A stretch of 24,391 bases of DNA from Flavobacteriaceae bacterium UBA7433 (lineage in GTDB: Bacteria; Bacteroidota; Bacteroidia; Flavobacteriales; Flavobacteriaceae). Under the pieces are notes generated by a model. It searched no databases. It worked only from the letters and a program-made list of their open reading frames with translations, and had not been told where the DNA came from. Both the position numbers and the translations under genes were made by a program. Positions within the stretch are counted from its first letter, which is position 1. Each line of letters opens with the position of its first letter. Positions 16,216 through 24,372 of the stretch are shown here, in pieces. The stretch spans positions 1 through 24,391 of the forward strand of contig DLQL01000103.1 in assembly GCA_002477565.1 (NCBI GenBank), read 5' to 3'.

Positions 16216-16980
16216 ATGGGAAAGATAATTGCAATTGCCAATCAAAAGGGTGGTGTTGGTAAGACGACCACGTCTGTAAATTTGGCTGCTGCTTTGGGAG
16301 TGTTGGAAAAAAAAGTATTGTTGATCGATGCAGACCCACAAGCAAATGCGACTTCCGGTCTGGGATTGGACGTCGAGAGCAATGAACTTGGGTCGTATCA
16401 AGTTTTGGAACACACCGCGAGTGCGGAACAAGCGATTCAAAAGACAAATTCACCGAATGTGGACATCATTCCCGCTCACATTGATCTGGTAGCAGTGGAA
16501 ATTGAATTGGTAGACAAAAACGACCGAGAATACATGTTGAAAAAATCATTGGAGTCTGTGAAAGATCGTTATGATTTCATTCTTATTGACTGTGCACCCT
16601 CTTTGGGATTGATCACGCTCAATGCACTGACCGCTGCAAACTCCGTCATCATCCCGATACAATGCGAATACTTCGCCTTGGAAGGACTTGGAAAACTTTT
16701 GAACACCATCAAGAGCATTCAAAAAATACACAACGCGGATTTGGACATCGAAGGACTGCTCTTGACCATGTTCGACTCCCGATTGCGACTCTCCAACCAA
16801 GTGGTAGAAGAGGTGAAAAAACATTTCAACGAAATGGTTTTTGAAACCGTCATCCAAAGGAATACCCGCTTAGGAGAAGCGCCAAGTTTCGGAGAAAGTA
16901 TCATCGCATACGACGCGACAAGCAAAGGAGCGATCAATTATATCAACCTTGCAAACGAGGTTCTAAACAAGAATTCATAA
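16216..16980 (+). CDS. parA: Chromosome partitioning ATPase ParA (Soj)
   Basis: ParA binds ATP, dimerises on the nucleoid and drives segregation of ParB-bound origins. From the ATG at 16216 the protein has 254 residues and begins MGKIIAIANQKGGVGKTT, with the deviant Walker A motif KGGVGKTT at 11-18 including the signature Lys11. The switch-I-like region LIDADPQANATSGLG and the Walker B-like region FILIDCAPSLGLITLNAL follow. It has the short chromosomal form, without the N-terminal DNA-binding domain of plasmid type Ia ParA. Its stop overlaps the parB start by one base (TAATG), a sign of translational coupling. Confidence 0.97.
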   Translation: MGKIIAIANQKGGVGKTTTSVNLAAALGVLEKKVLLIDADPQANATSGLGLDVESNELGSYQVLEHTASAEQAIQKTNSPNVDIIPAHIDLVAVEIELVDKNDREYMLKKSLESVKDRYDFILIDCAPSLGLITLNALTAANSVIIPIQCEYFALEGLGKLLNTIKSIQKIHNADLDIEGLLLTMFDSRLRLSNQVVEEVKKHFNEMVFETVIQRNTRLGEAPSFGESIIAYDATSKGAINYINLANEVLNKNS

Positions 16981-17858
16981 TGGCAAAGGCAACCAAAAGA
17001 CAAGCTTTGGGCAGGGGCTTATCCGCACTTCTAAAAGAAACTGACAATGCAGCTACAGATAAAAACGCAGCGGTAATTGTCGGAACCATCATCGATTTGG
17101 ATTTGAATTCCATCGAAGTCAACCCCTACCAACCCAGAACACATTTTGACGAACAAGCACTGGAAGAACTTTCAAATTCAATCAGAGAACTGGGCGTCAT
17201 TCAACCCATAACGGTTCGAAAAACTTCAGGTAATCGTTTCCAATTGGTTTCTGGAGAGCGCCGTTTTAGAGCCTCTAAACAACTTGGAAACGAGACGATT
17301 CCCGCTTATGTGCGGCTCGCCAATGATCAAGAGATGCTTGAAATGGCCTTGGTTGAAAACATCCAACGAAAGAATTTAGACCCGATTGAAATCGCACTCT
17401 CTTACCAACGGCTTGTCGAAGAAATCAACCTTACCCAAGAAGAATTGAGCATCCGTGTCGGCAAAAAAAGGTCGACGGTCACCAACTATTTGCGGCTTTT
17501 AAAACTCGACCCGATCATTCAAACAGGAATGAGAGATGGTTTTCTTTCTATGGGACACGGAAGGGCCCTAATCAACATCGAAAACCTCAATGAGCAATTG
17601 GAGATCTACAAGAAAATCATCCAAAACAAATTGTCCGTTCGTCAAACAGAAGAACTGGTCAAAAACTTAAAAAATCCAGACACAAAAAAGTCAAAAAAAG
17701 CCAAAACACCTTCGTATGTGGCCAATGGAATTGAAACCATCAGCAAGTATTTGGGACACCAAATACAGGTGACAGTTGGCAACAATGGAAAAGGAAAAAT
17801 TTCCATTCCTTTCGATTCTCAGGAAGATTTTGAACGCATTCAAAAACTGATAAAATAA
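16980..17858 (+). CDS. parB: Chromosome partitioning protein ParB
   Basis: ParB is the CTPase that loads at parS and spreads along DNA as a clamp. The 292-residue protein has a ParA-interacting N-terminus (GRGLSALL at 11-18), the CTP-binding core (NPYQPRTHF; GERRFRAS at 92-99; ENIQRKNLDP near 126), then the helix-turn-helix for parS (LTQEELSIRVGKKRSTVTNY, later MGHGRALI). A basic linker and a C-terminal dimerisation segment end it. The start ATG overlaps the parA stop. No parS-like site was found in this window, so its binding sites must be elsewhere. Confidence 0.97.
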   Translation: MAKATKRQALGRGLSALLKETDNAATDKNAAVIVGTIIDLDLNSIEVNPYQPRTHFDEQALEELSNSIRELGVIQPITVRKTSGNRFQLVSGERRFRASKQLGNETIPAYVRLANDQEMLEMALVENIQRKNLDPIEIALSYQRLVEEINLTQEELSIRVGKKRSTVTNYLRLLKLDPIIQTGMRDGFLSMGHGRALINIENLNEQLEIYKKIIQNKLSVRQTEELVKNLKNPDTKKSKKAKTPSYVANGIETISKYLGHQIQVTVGNNGKGKISIPFDSQEDFERIQKLIK

Positions 17859-18434
17859 GTGTTGTTTCGCTTGACATATCTGCAGGTATTGTTTTTAATG
17901 GGTATTTCCTGTGCTGTTCAAGCGCAAACAAAAAACACTTACCTGACAAGTGAAGAGGTTTTTAAAAAAGATGGTTACAATCCTTTGACCCCTGCAAGAG
18001 CTGCCTTTTATTCGGCAATCCTTCCAGGCTTGGGTCAAACCTACAACAAAGATTACTGGAAAGTACCCATCGTATACGGAGCATTGGCAATTCCAATTTA
18101 CTACTACGCTACAAACAACACCACTTACAAAAAATACAGGCGTGCATTCAAGTTGAGAGAAGCGGGACTCAAAGATGAGTTTGTATTAGAAAATGGCACC
18201 GAATTGATCTCCCGTTCGGGATTGATCAGTGCCCAAAAAACATTGAAACAAAACAGGGATACTTCTTTGCTGACATTTGCAGCCTTGTATGTCTTGCAAG
18301 TATTGGAGGCAAGTGTCAGCGCTCATTTGTTACAGTTCAACGTCAATGACCAACTGTCATTCGACCCAAAAATATACCAAACTCCCTACACCGAACAAAC
18401 GGTGGTAGGAATTGCTTTAAACTTCAATTTTTAA
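17859..18434 (+). CDS. DUF5683 membrane protein between parB and dapB
   Basis: The start is a GTG immediately after the parB stop, with no gap; a TTG at 17862 is an alternative. The 191-residue protein has a signal peptide (VLFLMGISCAVQAQ), then the DUF5683 signature RAAFYSAILPGLGQTYNKDYWKVPIVYGAL, a hydrophobic segment (LAIPIYYYA) and a second one (SLLTFAALYVLQVLEASVSAHL). It ends in VVGIALNFNF, like the last strand of an outer-membrane protein. The function of DUF5683 is unknown. The location between chromosome segregation and lysine/DAP genes is one I recall from other Flavobacteriaceae, which would argue for a conserved envelope role. Confidence 0.85.
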   Translation: MLFRLTYLQVLFLMGISCAVQAQTKNTYLTSEEVFKKDGYNPLTPARAAFYSAILPGLGQTYNKDYWKVPIVYGALAIPIYYYATNNTTYKKYRRAFKLREAGLKDEFVLENGTELISRSGLISAQKTLKQNRDTSLLTFAALYVLQVLEASVSAHLLQFNVNDQLSFDPKIYQTPYTEQTVVGIALNFNF

Positions 18435-18435
18435 A

Positions 18436-19137
18436 ATGAAAATAGCACTATTAGGATACGGAAAGATGGGACAAACCATCGAAAAGATTGCACTCAGTCG
18501 AGGGCATGAAATCGTCATAAAAATTGACAAGGATGCGGAAAGTTATGACATCTCTGACGCGGAGGTGGCCATAGATTTCAGCATTCCAGATGCTGCAGTA
18601 CACAACATTTCGAATTGTTTGAATCACTCGGTCCCTATCATTTCTGGGACAACCGGATGGTTGGAACGCTATAAAGAGATGGAAACGCTTTGCCGTAAAA
18701 AGAAGGGTGCCTTTCTCTATGCCTCCAATTTTAGTTTGGGTGTCAACATCTTTTTTGAGCTGAACAAGCAATTGGCCAAAATGATGGGAAACTTGGAGCA
18801 ATACGAAGTTCAGATCGAAGAGATTCACCACAAACAAAAATTGGACGAGCCGAGCGGTACGGCAATCACACTTGCTGAAGGAGTCATCGAGCACACAAAG
18901 CACGGCCAATGGGAATTGGACAAAGCAACAAAAGAAAACAGCATTCCAATCACGGCCATCAGAAGTCCTGAAGTACCTGGTACACACACGGTCCGTTATG
19001 GGTCTGAGGTGGATTGCATCGACATCAAACACACTGCACACACCCGTCAAGGATTTGCCTTGGGCGCTGTGGTTGCAGCGGAATGGATTGCCGATAAGAA
19101 AGGCGTGTTTTCGATGAAGGATGTATTGGGCATCTAA
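18436..19137 (+). CDS. dapB: 4-hydroxy-tetrahydrodipicolinate reductase
   Basis: DapB reduces hydroxy-tetrahydrodipicolinate with NAD(P)H in the diaminopimelate/lysine pathway. The 233-residue protein has the N-terminal Rossmann motif GYGKMG at residues 7-12, then AIDFSIPDA and GTTGW, and the active-site signature EIHHKQKLDEPSGTA with His131 as general acid and Lys135 as its partner. It is shorter than the E. coli enzyme (273 residues), as usual for this phylum. It starts 2 nt after the DUF5683 stop, so it is part of the parAB transcript. Together with dapF upstream, it supplies meso-DAP for the wall that mltG remodels. Confidence 0.96.
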   Translation: MKIALLGYGKMGQTIEKIALSRGHEIVIKIDKDAESYDISDAEVAIDFSIPDAAVHNISNCLNHSVPIISGTTGWLERYKEMETLCRKKKGAFLYASNFSLGVNIFFELNKQLAKMMGNLEQYEVQIEEIHHKQKLDEPSGTAITLAEGVIEHTKHGQWELDKATKENSIPITAIRSPEVPGTHTVRYGSEVDCIDIKHTAHTRQGFALGAVVAAEWIADKKGVFSMKDVLGI

Positions 19138-19202
19138 AACTGCTTTGGTGCCGAATGCATAAAAATTTGGTTTGTAAAAAAACAACAATAAAAAATTAGC
19201 AC

Positions 19203-20735
19203 ATGACGAGTAGCGAATGGATTTTATTTTTTTTAGCCCTGCAAGGTGTCCACTTTTTAGGAACCTGGAAACTGTACAAAAAAGCGGGTAGAAAAGCATG
19301 GGAAGCACTGGTCCCAATCTACAACGCCGTGGTCTTGATGCAAATCATCAACCGTCCGAAATGGTGGGTGTTTTTGCTCTTTGTCCCCGTGATCAATTTG
19401 TTGCTTTTTCCTGTCCTTTGGGTGGAGACCTCACGAAGTTTTGGAAAAAATTCTACAGCAGCTACATGGTTGAGTTTTTTAAGTTTGGGATTTTACCTCT
19501 ACTACCTAAATTACATGGCAGATGTCGCCTACGTGACCGACCGAGATTTAAAGCCCAAGAGCGCTCTTGGCGAATGGGTGAGCTCCATTCTTTTTGCCGT
19601 CATCGCTGCGACCTTGGTCCATACCTATGTGATGCAGCCTTTTACCATTCCTACCTCTTCTCTTGAAAAATCGTTGTTGGTGGGTGATTTCCTTTTTGTC
19701 AGCAAATTCCACTACGGAGCAAGGGTTCCTATAACGCCCATAGCAGCACCGATGGTACACGATACCTTGCCATTGCTTGGCATTCGCTCCTATCTAAAAA
19801 AACCGGCTATTCCCTACCTTAGAATCCCCGGTTTTCAAAAAATAAAGCGCAATGACATTGTGGTTTTTAACTGGCCGACAGATACGGTTCAGCAATTTTT
19901 CAAAAGACCCGATCGTAAAATTGTAAAGCCGGTAGACAAAAAATCCAATTATGTAAAACGTTGTGTCGCAATTGCTGGAGACAGTCTGGAAATCAGAGGG
20001 GGCGACATTTACATCAACGGCTCGTATTCTGAAATGCCAGAAAGAGCAAAACCACAGTTTTTCTACACGGTAGATACAAAAGGACAAAACCTTAGCGAAA
20101 ATAGTTTGTACAACAAATACCAAGTCCGTCGCGGGGAAGCTTATATCCAAGCAGGGCAATACGTTTTGAACTTGGACGAAGAGCATGCAAACAAAATGAA
20201 AAAAAGTCCAATTGTAAAAAGCGTTCAAAAAAACTTACAAAAAAAAGGAAATGCCGAAAGGGTATTTCCATCCGCCTCCTACAAATGGAATCGGGATCAT
20301 TTTGGTCCGATTTACATCCCTGAAAAAGGAAAAACAGTGGAGTTGACTGCGAAAACACTGCCGCTTTACAGCCGCATCATCAAAGAATACGAACACCATG
20401 AGTTGAGCACAGAAGCTGAGAAAATTTACATCGATGGCAAACTCGCAGACAGTTATACCTTCGAACAGAATTATTATTGGATGATGGGAGACAACCGACA
20501 CAATTCGGAAGATTCACGGTATTGGGGCTATGTTCCTTTTGACCATGTGGTTGGAAAACCTGTATTTGTGTGGTTTAGCTGGGACAGTTATGGAAAAGGA
20601 TTGGATAAGATCCGTTGGGAGCGCTTGTTTACGACTGTGCATGGAGATGGCCCTCTGAAATCGTATTTCTATTACTTTTTAGGAATGCTGGTCATTTATT
20701 ACGGTTTTAAAAAATACCGGAAACGAAAATCGTAG
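19203..20735 (+). CDS. lepB: Signal peptidase I with N-terminal membrane extension
   Basis: LepB cuts signal peptides from exported proteins at the inner membrane. The 510-residue protein is much longer than E. coli LepB (324). Residues 1-110 hold several hydrophobic segments with IYNAVVLMQIINRPKWWVF, like a DUF5684 domain. A further membrane helix (SILFAVIAATLVHTYV) precedes the catalytic part. The catalytic Ser153 lies in PTSSLEKSLLVGD and Lys252 in NYVKRCVAIAGDSLEI. The conserved GDNRHNSEDSRYWG box starts at 429, so about 175 residues separate the Lys from it, an insertion absent in short homologues. A last hydrophobic segment sits near the C-terminus (YFLGMLVIYYGF). The gene starts 65 nt after dapB. 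Confidence 0.95.
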   Translation: MTSSEWILFFLALQGVHFLGTWKLYKKAGRKAWEALVPIYNAVVLMQIINRPKWWVFLLFVPVINLLLFPVLWVETSRSFGKNSTAATWLSFLSLGFYLYYLNYMADVAYVTDRDLKPKSALGEWVSSILFAVIAATLVHTYVMQPFTIPTSSLEKSLLVGDFLFVSKFHYGARVPITPIAAPMVHDTLPLLGIRSYLKKPAIPYLRIPGFQKIKRNDIVVFNWPTDTVQQFFKRPDRKIVKPVDKKSNYVKRCVAIAGDSLEIRGGDIYINGSYSEMPERAKPQFFYTVDTKGQNLSENSLYNKYQVRRGEAYIQAGQYVLNLDEEHANKMKKSPIVKSVQKNLQKKGNAERVFPSASYKWNRDHFGPIYIPEKGKTVELTAKTLPLYSRIIKEYEHHELSTEAEKIYIDGKLADSYTFEQNYYWMMGDNRHNSEDSRYWGYVPFDHVVGKPVFVWFSWDSYGKGLDKIRWERLFTTVHGDGPLKSYFYYFLGMLVIYYGFKKYRKRKS

Positions 20736-20800
20736 TTCAAAAGGCGGCAAATACCTAAACTGTATTTTGTATTCTTGTTTGACAATAAAAAATAAATCTT

Positions 20801-21430
20801 TTGGAAAACATCTTGTTACAGCCCAGTTATTTTTCACCCATTGCTCAATATGCCGCCATTTTGCAATCAAAGCACGTTTGCTTTGAGCTGGCAGACCATT
20901 TTCAAAAACAGACCTATCGAACCCGCTGTTACATATACAGCCCTCATGGAAGACAACTTTTGAACGTGCCGATTCAACACGCTAAAAACGGAAAAAAAAC
21001 CAAAACAAAAGACGTTAAAATCGACTACCAAACAGCTCCTTGGCAAAAAATCCACCTCAAATCTCTCCAAGCGGGCTACCGCAGTTCGCCTTTTTACGAG
21101 TATTACGAAGATGATTTGTCGGCAATATTCCAAAAAAAACACCTTTATTTGTTTGATTTGCACCTCGATGTACATGAATTTGTCATGGAAGCCCTCGAAG
21201 AAAAATGCGAATTTACTACCACACAAACATTTGACAAACACGTTTTAGGAAAAAAGGACTTGCGGAATTTGGTCAACGCCAAAGAAGCACCCTCACTTCA
21301 GTTTCCAAAATATGTCCAAATGTTTGACAAACGGCATGGTTTCTTAGAAAACTTGAGTGTTTTGGACCTGCTTTTTATGGAAGGTCCCGCTGCAAGCATC
21401 TACCTTCTAAAAATTGATTTCACAAAATAA
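20801..21430 (+). CDS. WbqC-like family protein
   Basis: The 209-residue protein matches the WbqC-like family from its first residues: LLQPSYFSPIAQYAAIL, then ELADHFQKQTYRTRCYIYSPHG, the loop LNVPIQHAKN and WQKIHLKSLQAGYRSSPFYEYY. In other bacteria wbqC sits in O-antigen clusters and is thought to act in surface polysaccharide synthesis, but the reaction is not established. The start appears to be a TTG at 20801, since no ATG fits the conserved N-terminus. It lies 65 nt after lepB, and I recall this order from related genomes. The protein is cytoplasmic by sequence, without membrane segments. Confidence 0.85.
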   Translation: MENILLQPSYFSPIAQYAAILQSKHVCFELADHFQKQTYRTRCYIYSPHGRQLLNVPIQHAKNGKKTKTKDVKIDYQTAPWQKIHLKSLQAGYRSSPFYEYYEDDLSAIFQKKHLYLFDLHLDVHEFVMEALEEKCEFTTTQTFDKHVLGKKDLRNLVNAKEAPSLQFPKYVQMFDKRHGFLENLSVLDLLFMEGPAASIYLLKIDFTK

Positions 21431-21538
21431 AAGGCATACTATTAGCTATTTTTTAAAATACAGTTGTTAAAAATTAATTAAATTAACAAATGTTATTGTA
21501 TCTTTAAAATGTTTAATCTCCCAAACCAACCAATTATT

Positions 21539-22114
21539 ATGGATTCCCTGCATCAGTTCATGAACAACATTTCTCCGCTTTCCAAAAAATCTTATACCGC
21601 ATTTATGGAAATGTGCTGTTCGCAGAGTTACAAGGCGGGTACGATTCTTACAGAAATCGATTCGGTACCTGAAAGCATCTATTTTATAGAATCAGGTGTT
21701 GCAAGATCTTATAGCATTTCTGAAAAAGGCGTGGAGTACATTCGCTCGTTGATCAGCACCTATAACATTTTGGCACCCACAGAGGCGCTTATCACGAAAA
21801 ATCCCACAAAGATTGGTTGCCAGTGTTTGACCAATTGTGATGTCTTAGAAATCAATTACGACACATTGATGCAAGTTTGCAAAGCTGAAACCGAAATCAG
21901 TCTTTGGTATACCCGAACGGTGGAGTTGCACTATGCCCACCTTCAAAAAACGAACGACGAGTTGTTGACACTCAATGCGACGGGACGCTATTTGAAACTA
22001 CAAAAGCGCATCCCGAATATTGACAACATGATCAACCAATACCACATTGCTTCCAATTTAGGAATTACACCCATTCAGTTGAGTCGCATTCGAAAAAAGC
22101 TTTACAGCCGCTAA
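21539..22114 (+). CDS. Crp/Fnr-type transcription regulator
   Basis: The protein has a cyclic-nucleotide-binding-like beta-roll (about residues 30-110: SYKAGTILTEIDSVPESIYF and FIESGVARSYSI) and a short C-terminal helix-turn-helix (YHIASNLGITPIQLSRIRKK). The effector is unknown. Residues for cAMP binding are not clearly conserved, and the cysteines do not make the Fnr iron-sulfur pattern. The ATG at 21539 gives 191 residues; an ATG at 21509 would add ten. TATCTTTA at 21499-21506 is one base off a -7 box, and a transcript from it would begin downstream of 21509, favouring 21539. The gene stands alone and ends at a strong terminator. Confidence 0.85.
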   Translation: MDSLHQFMNNISPLSKKSYTAFMEMCCSQSYKAGTILTEIDSVPESIYFIESGVARSYSISEKGVEYIRSLISTYNILAPTEALITKNPTKIGCQCLTNCDVLEINYDTLMQVCKAETEISLWYTRTVELHYAHLQKTNDELLTLNATGRYLKLQKRIPNIDNMINQYHIASNLGITPIQLSRIRKKLYSR

Positions 22115-22152
22115 AAAAAAACCGTTTTCAACTATTGAAAACGGTTTTTTTA
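22114..22152. terminator. Bidirectional terminator between the crp-like gene and ettA
   Basis: ACCGTTTTCAA (22121-22131) pairs with TTGAAAACGGT (22135-22145) around the loop CTA. An A-tract precedes it and a T-tract of eight follows, so it is a good intrinsic terminator on both strands. It serves the regulator gene from the left and ettA, which ends at 22169, from the right. Confidence 0.92.
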
Positions 22153-22168
22153 ATGAGATTGCTTGTTC

Positions 22169-23860
22169 TCAACGAATCAACTTTTTGTACTTGATTCTTT
22201 TGGGCATCAGATCGCCTCCCAAACGCTTCTTCTTGTTTTCTTCGTACTCAGAGAAACTCCCTTCAAAGAAATAAACTTGGGAATCTCCTTCAAAAGCTAA
22301 GATATGGGTACATACGCGGTCTAAAAACCAACGGTCATGCGAGATGATAACGGCACAACCCGCAAAATTTTCTAGGCCTTCCTCCAAAGCTCTCAAAGTG
22401 TTTACATCCAAATCATTGGTCGGCTCATCCAACAGCAATACATTTCCTTCTTCCTTGAGGGTCATTGCCAAATGCAAACGGTTGCGTTCGCCTCCAGAGA
22501 GGGTGCTTACCTTTTTGTTTTGCTCGGAACCGCTAAAATTGAAACGGCTCAAATAGGCGCGGGAGTTGACCATTTTACCTCCCATCATGATCAGGTCTTG
22601 TTCGTCGGCAAAATTGGCCCAGATCGAACGGTCGGAATCAATGTCTGAGTGGGATTGATCTACATAAGAAATCTTAGCGGTATCCCCTACTTTGAAATCT
22701 CCTTTGTCTGGAGTTTCCTCTCCCATAATCATTCGGAAAATCGTTGTCTTTCCCGCTCCGTTGGGACCGATGATCCCCACGATGCCATTGGGAGGAAGTT
22801 TGAACTCCAAATTGTCGTAGAGCAATTTGTCACCAAAAGCTTTTGAAACGCCTTGGGCTTCGATTACATTGGTTCCCAAACGAGGACCGTTGGGAATATA
22901 AATTTCTAATTTTTCTTCTTTTTCCTTTTGGTCTTGACTCATCAATTTGTCATAACTGGCCAAACGGGCTTTGGACTTGGACTGACGTCCTTTGGCTCCC
23001 TGGCGTACCCATTCCAATTCACGTTCCAAAGTCTTTTGCCTTTTGGAAGCTGTCTTGTCCTCACGGGCCATGCGTTGGGATTTTTGATCCAACCAAGAGG
23101 AGTAATTCCCTTTCCAAGGAATCCCTTCTCCACGGTCCAACTCTAAAATCCACCCTGCGATGTTGTCCAAGAAATAACGGTCGTGTGTAACAGCGATGAC
23201 GGTTCCTTTGTACTGTGCCAGATGGTGCTCCAACCAATGGACAGATTCTGCATCCAAGTGGTTGGTCGGTTCGTCCAACAAGAGAATGTCGGGTTGTTGT
23301 AACAACAGGCGGCAAAGTGCCACTCTACGGCGTTCTCCTCCAGAGAGTACGGAGATCAACGTGTCGGGTTCTGGTGTCCGCAAGGCGTCCATTGCAATTT
23401 CCAATTTGGTGTCCAATTCCCAGGCATCGGAAGCGTCAATTTGATCTTGCAACTCCGCTTGACGGTTCATCAACTGCTCCATTTTGTCAGCATCTGAATA
23501 CACTTCTTCCAAACCGAACTGATCGTTGATTTGATTGTACTCATCTAAGACCGCTACTGTCTCAGCAACGCCTTCTTTGACAATGTCCAGTACTGTTTTT
23601 GTCTCATCTAAAATAGGTTCTTGCTCTAAAAAACCAACCGAATATCCCGGAAGGAAATTGATGTCTCCTTGGTAATTCTTATCGACACCTGCAATGATTT
23701 TTAACAAGGAAGATTTTCCTGATCCATTCAATCCCAAGATGCCAATTTTGGCTCCGTAAAAAAAACTCAAATGGATGTTTTTCAAAACTTGTTTCCCTGT
23801 ACTTTGGTAGGTTTTGCTTAAACCTGACATGGAAAAAATAACTTTTTTATCGTCTGACAT
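22169..23860 (-). CDS. ettA: Energy-dependent translational throttle protein EttA (ABC-F)
   Basis: EttA is a cytoplasmic ABC-F ATPase that binds the ribosomal E site and gates entry into elongation according to the ATP/ADP ratio. From ATG 23860 the protein has 563 residues, close to E. coli EttA (555). It has two ABC domains: Walker A GLNGSGKS at 43-50 with LSGGERRRVAL and DILLLDEPTNHLD, then GPNGAGKT with LSGGERNRLHL and NVLLLDEPTNDLD. The linker between them holds the P-site tRNA-interacting motif (ELEWVRQGAKGRQSKSKAR). No membrane segments exist, as expected. An in-frame ATG at 23914 would add 18 residues that do not resemble the family start MSDDKKVIFSM; a near -7 box (GATATTTG, plus 23912-23919) also favours 23860. 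Confidence 0.95.
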   Translation of the reverse strand: MSDDKKVIFSMSGLSKTYQSTGKQVLKNIHLSFFYGAKIGILGLNGSGKSSLLKIIAGVDKNYQGDINFLPGYSVGFLEQEPILDETKTVLDIVKEGVAETVAVLDEYNQINDQFGLEEVYSDADKMEQLMNRQAELQDQIDASDAWELDTKLEIAMDALRTPEPDTLISVLSGGERRRVALCRLLLQQPDILLLDEPTNHLDAESVHWLEHHLAQYKGTVIAVTHDRYFLDNIAGWILELDRGEGIPWKGNYSSWLDQKSQRMAREDKTASKRQKTLERELEWVRQGAKGRQSKSKARLASYDKLMSQDQKEKEEKLEIYIPNGPRLGTNVIEAQGVSKAFGDKLLYDNLEFKLPPNGIVGIIGPNGAGKTTIFRMIMGEETPDKGDFKVGDTAKISYVDQSHSDIDSDRSIWANFADEQDLIMMGGKMVNSRAYLSRFNFSGSEQNKKVSTLSGGERNRLHLAMTLKEEGNVLLLDEPTNDLDVNTLRALEEGLENFAGCAVIISHDRWFLDRVCTHILAFEGDSQVYFFEGSFSEYEENKKKRLGGDLMPKRIKYKKLIR

Positions 23861-23962
23861 ATACGGATTGTTAAGGATTCTTATAAAGAGGCTTTCCCAA
23901 TAATAGGAAAACAAATATCGTAAAATTGGATGAGATATCAGGAATGGTTTTTGAATTCCTCC

Positions 23963-23993
23963 AAAAAAAAGAGGCTGTCTTTCAACATCCTCT
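23963..23993 (-). terminator. Terminator after the DUF3467 gene
   Basis: On the minus strand AGAGG pairs with CCTCT (plus 23989-23993 and 23970-23974), with a smaller inner TGT/ACA pairing and a run of eight T after the stem. It begins 11 nt past the DUF3467 stop codon and would separate that gene from ettA. Confidence 0.65.
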
Positions 23994-24003
23994 CTGGTTT
24001 AGT

Positions 24004-24315
24004 TTAAGCTTGTCCTGTTGGACCAAAATTCAGTGGAATCGGAGGGTGCTCCGGTTCGTTGATCGGGCCATTGGCTTTTTCAAACCTTTTGACATTCTCT
24101 GCCAATGCTTTAGCCAGTCTCTTGGCGTGCTCTGGTGTCAAGATAATTCTTGACTTGACTTTGGCTTTGGGTACTCCAGGCATGACATTGATAAAGTCGA
24201 CAATAAATTCGGAAGCAGAGTGGTTGATAATTGCCAAATTGGAATAAATCCCTTCAGCAATGCTCTCGTCCAATTCAATGTTCAATTGGCCTTCTTTTTG
24301 TTTTTCTTCGCTCAT
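24004..24315 (-). CDS. DUF3467 family protein
   Basis: The 103-residue protein starts at the ATG at 24315, where the family begins (MSEEKQKEGQLNIELDESIA). The signature continues EGIYSNLAIINHSASEFIVDF and VPKAKVKSRIILTPEHAKRLAKAL, and a proline-rich tail ends it (NEPEHPPIPLNFGPTGQA). DUF3467 has no known function; it is small, cytoplasmic and conserved in Bacteroidota. An in-frame ATG at 24381 would run through a terminator hairpin and adds unrelated residues, so it is rejected. In related genomes I recall this gene just downstream of rpoC. That would make rpoBC the genes beyond the right edge, but this cannot be verified here. Confidence 0.88.
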   Translation of the reverse strand: MSEEKQKEGQLNIELDESIAEGIYSNLAIINHSASEFIVDFINVMPGVPKAKVKSRIILTPEHAKRLAKALAENVKRFEKANGPINEPEHPPIPLNFGPTGQA

Positions 24316-24333
24316 TGTGTGTTTATTTAAGTT

Positions 24334-24372
24334 AAAAAAAATCTGGGTTTTACATGTGTAAAACCCAGATTT
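24334..24372 (-). terminator. Strong terminator of a gene beyond the right edge
   Basis: AAATCTGGGTTTTACA (24339-24354) and its exact complement (24357-24372) form a 16-bp inverted repeat with TG at the centre. On the minus strand it is followed by a run of eight T (plus 24334-24341), so it terminates transcripts coming from the right. Its run of T ends 18 nt before the DUF3467 start. Confidence 0.88.

Noticed and set aside
18451..19317. 288-codon ORF antisense to dapB and the start of lepB
   Set aside because: It is a shadow of the well-supported dapB frame; the translation is cysteine/phenylalanine rich and has no recognisable domain.
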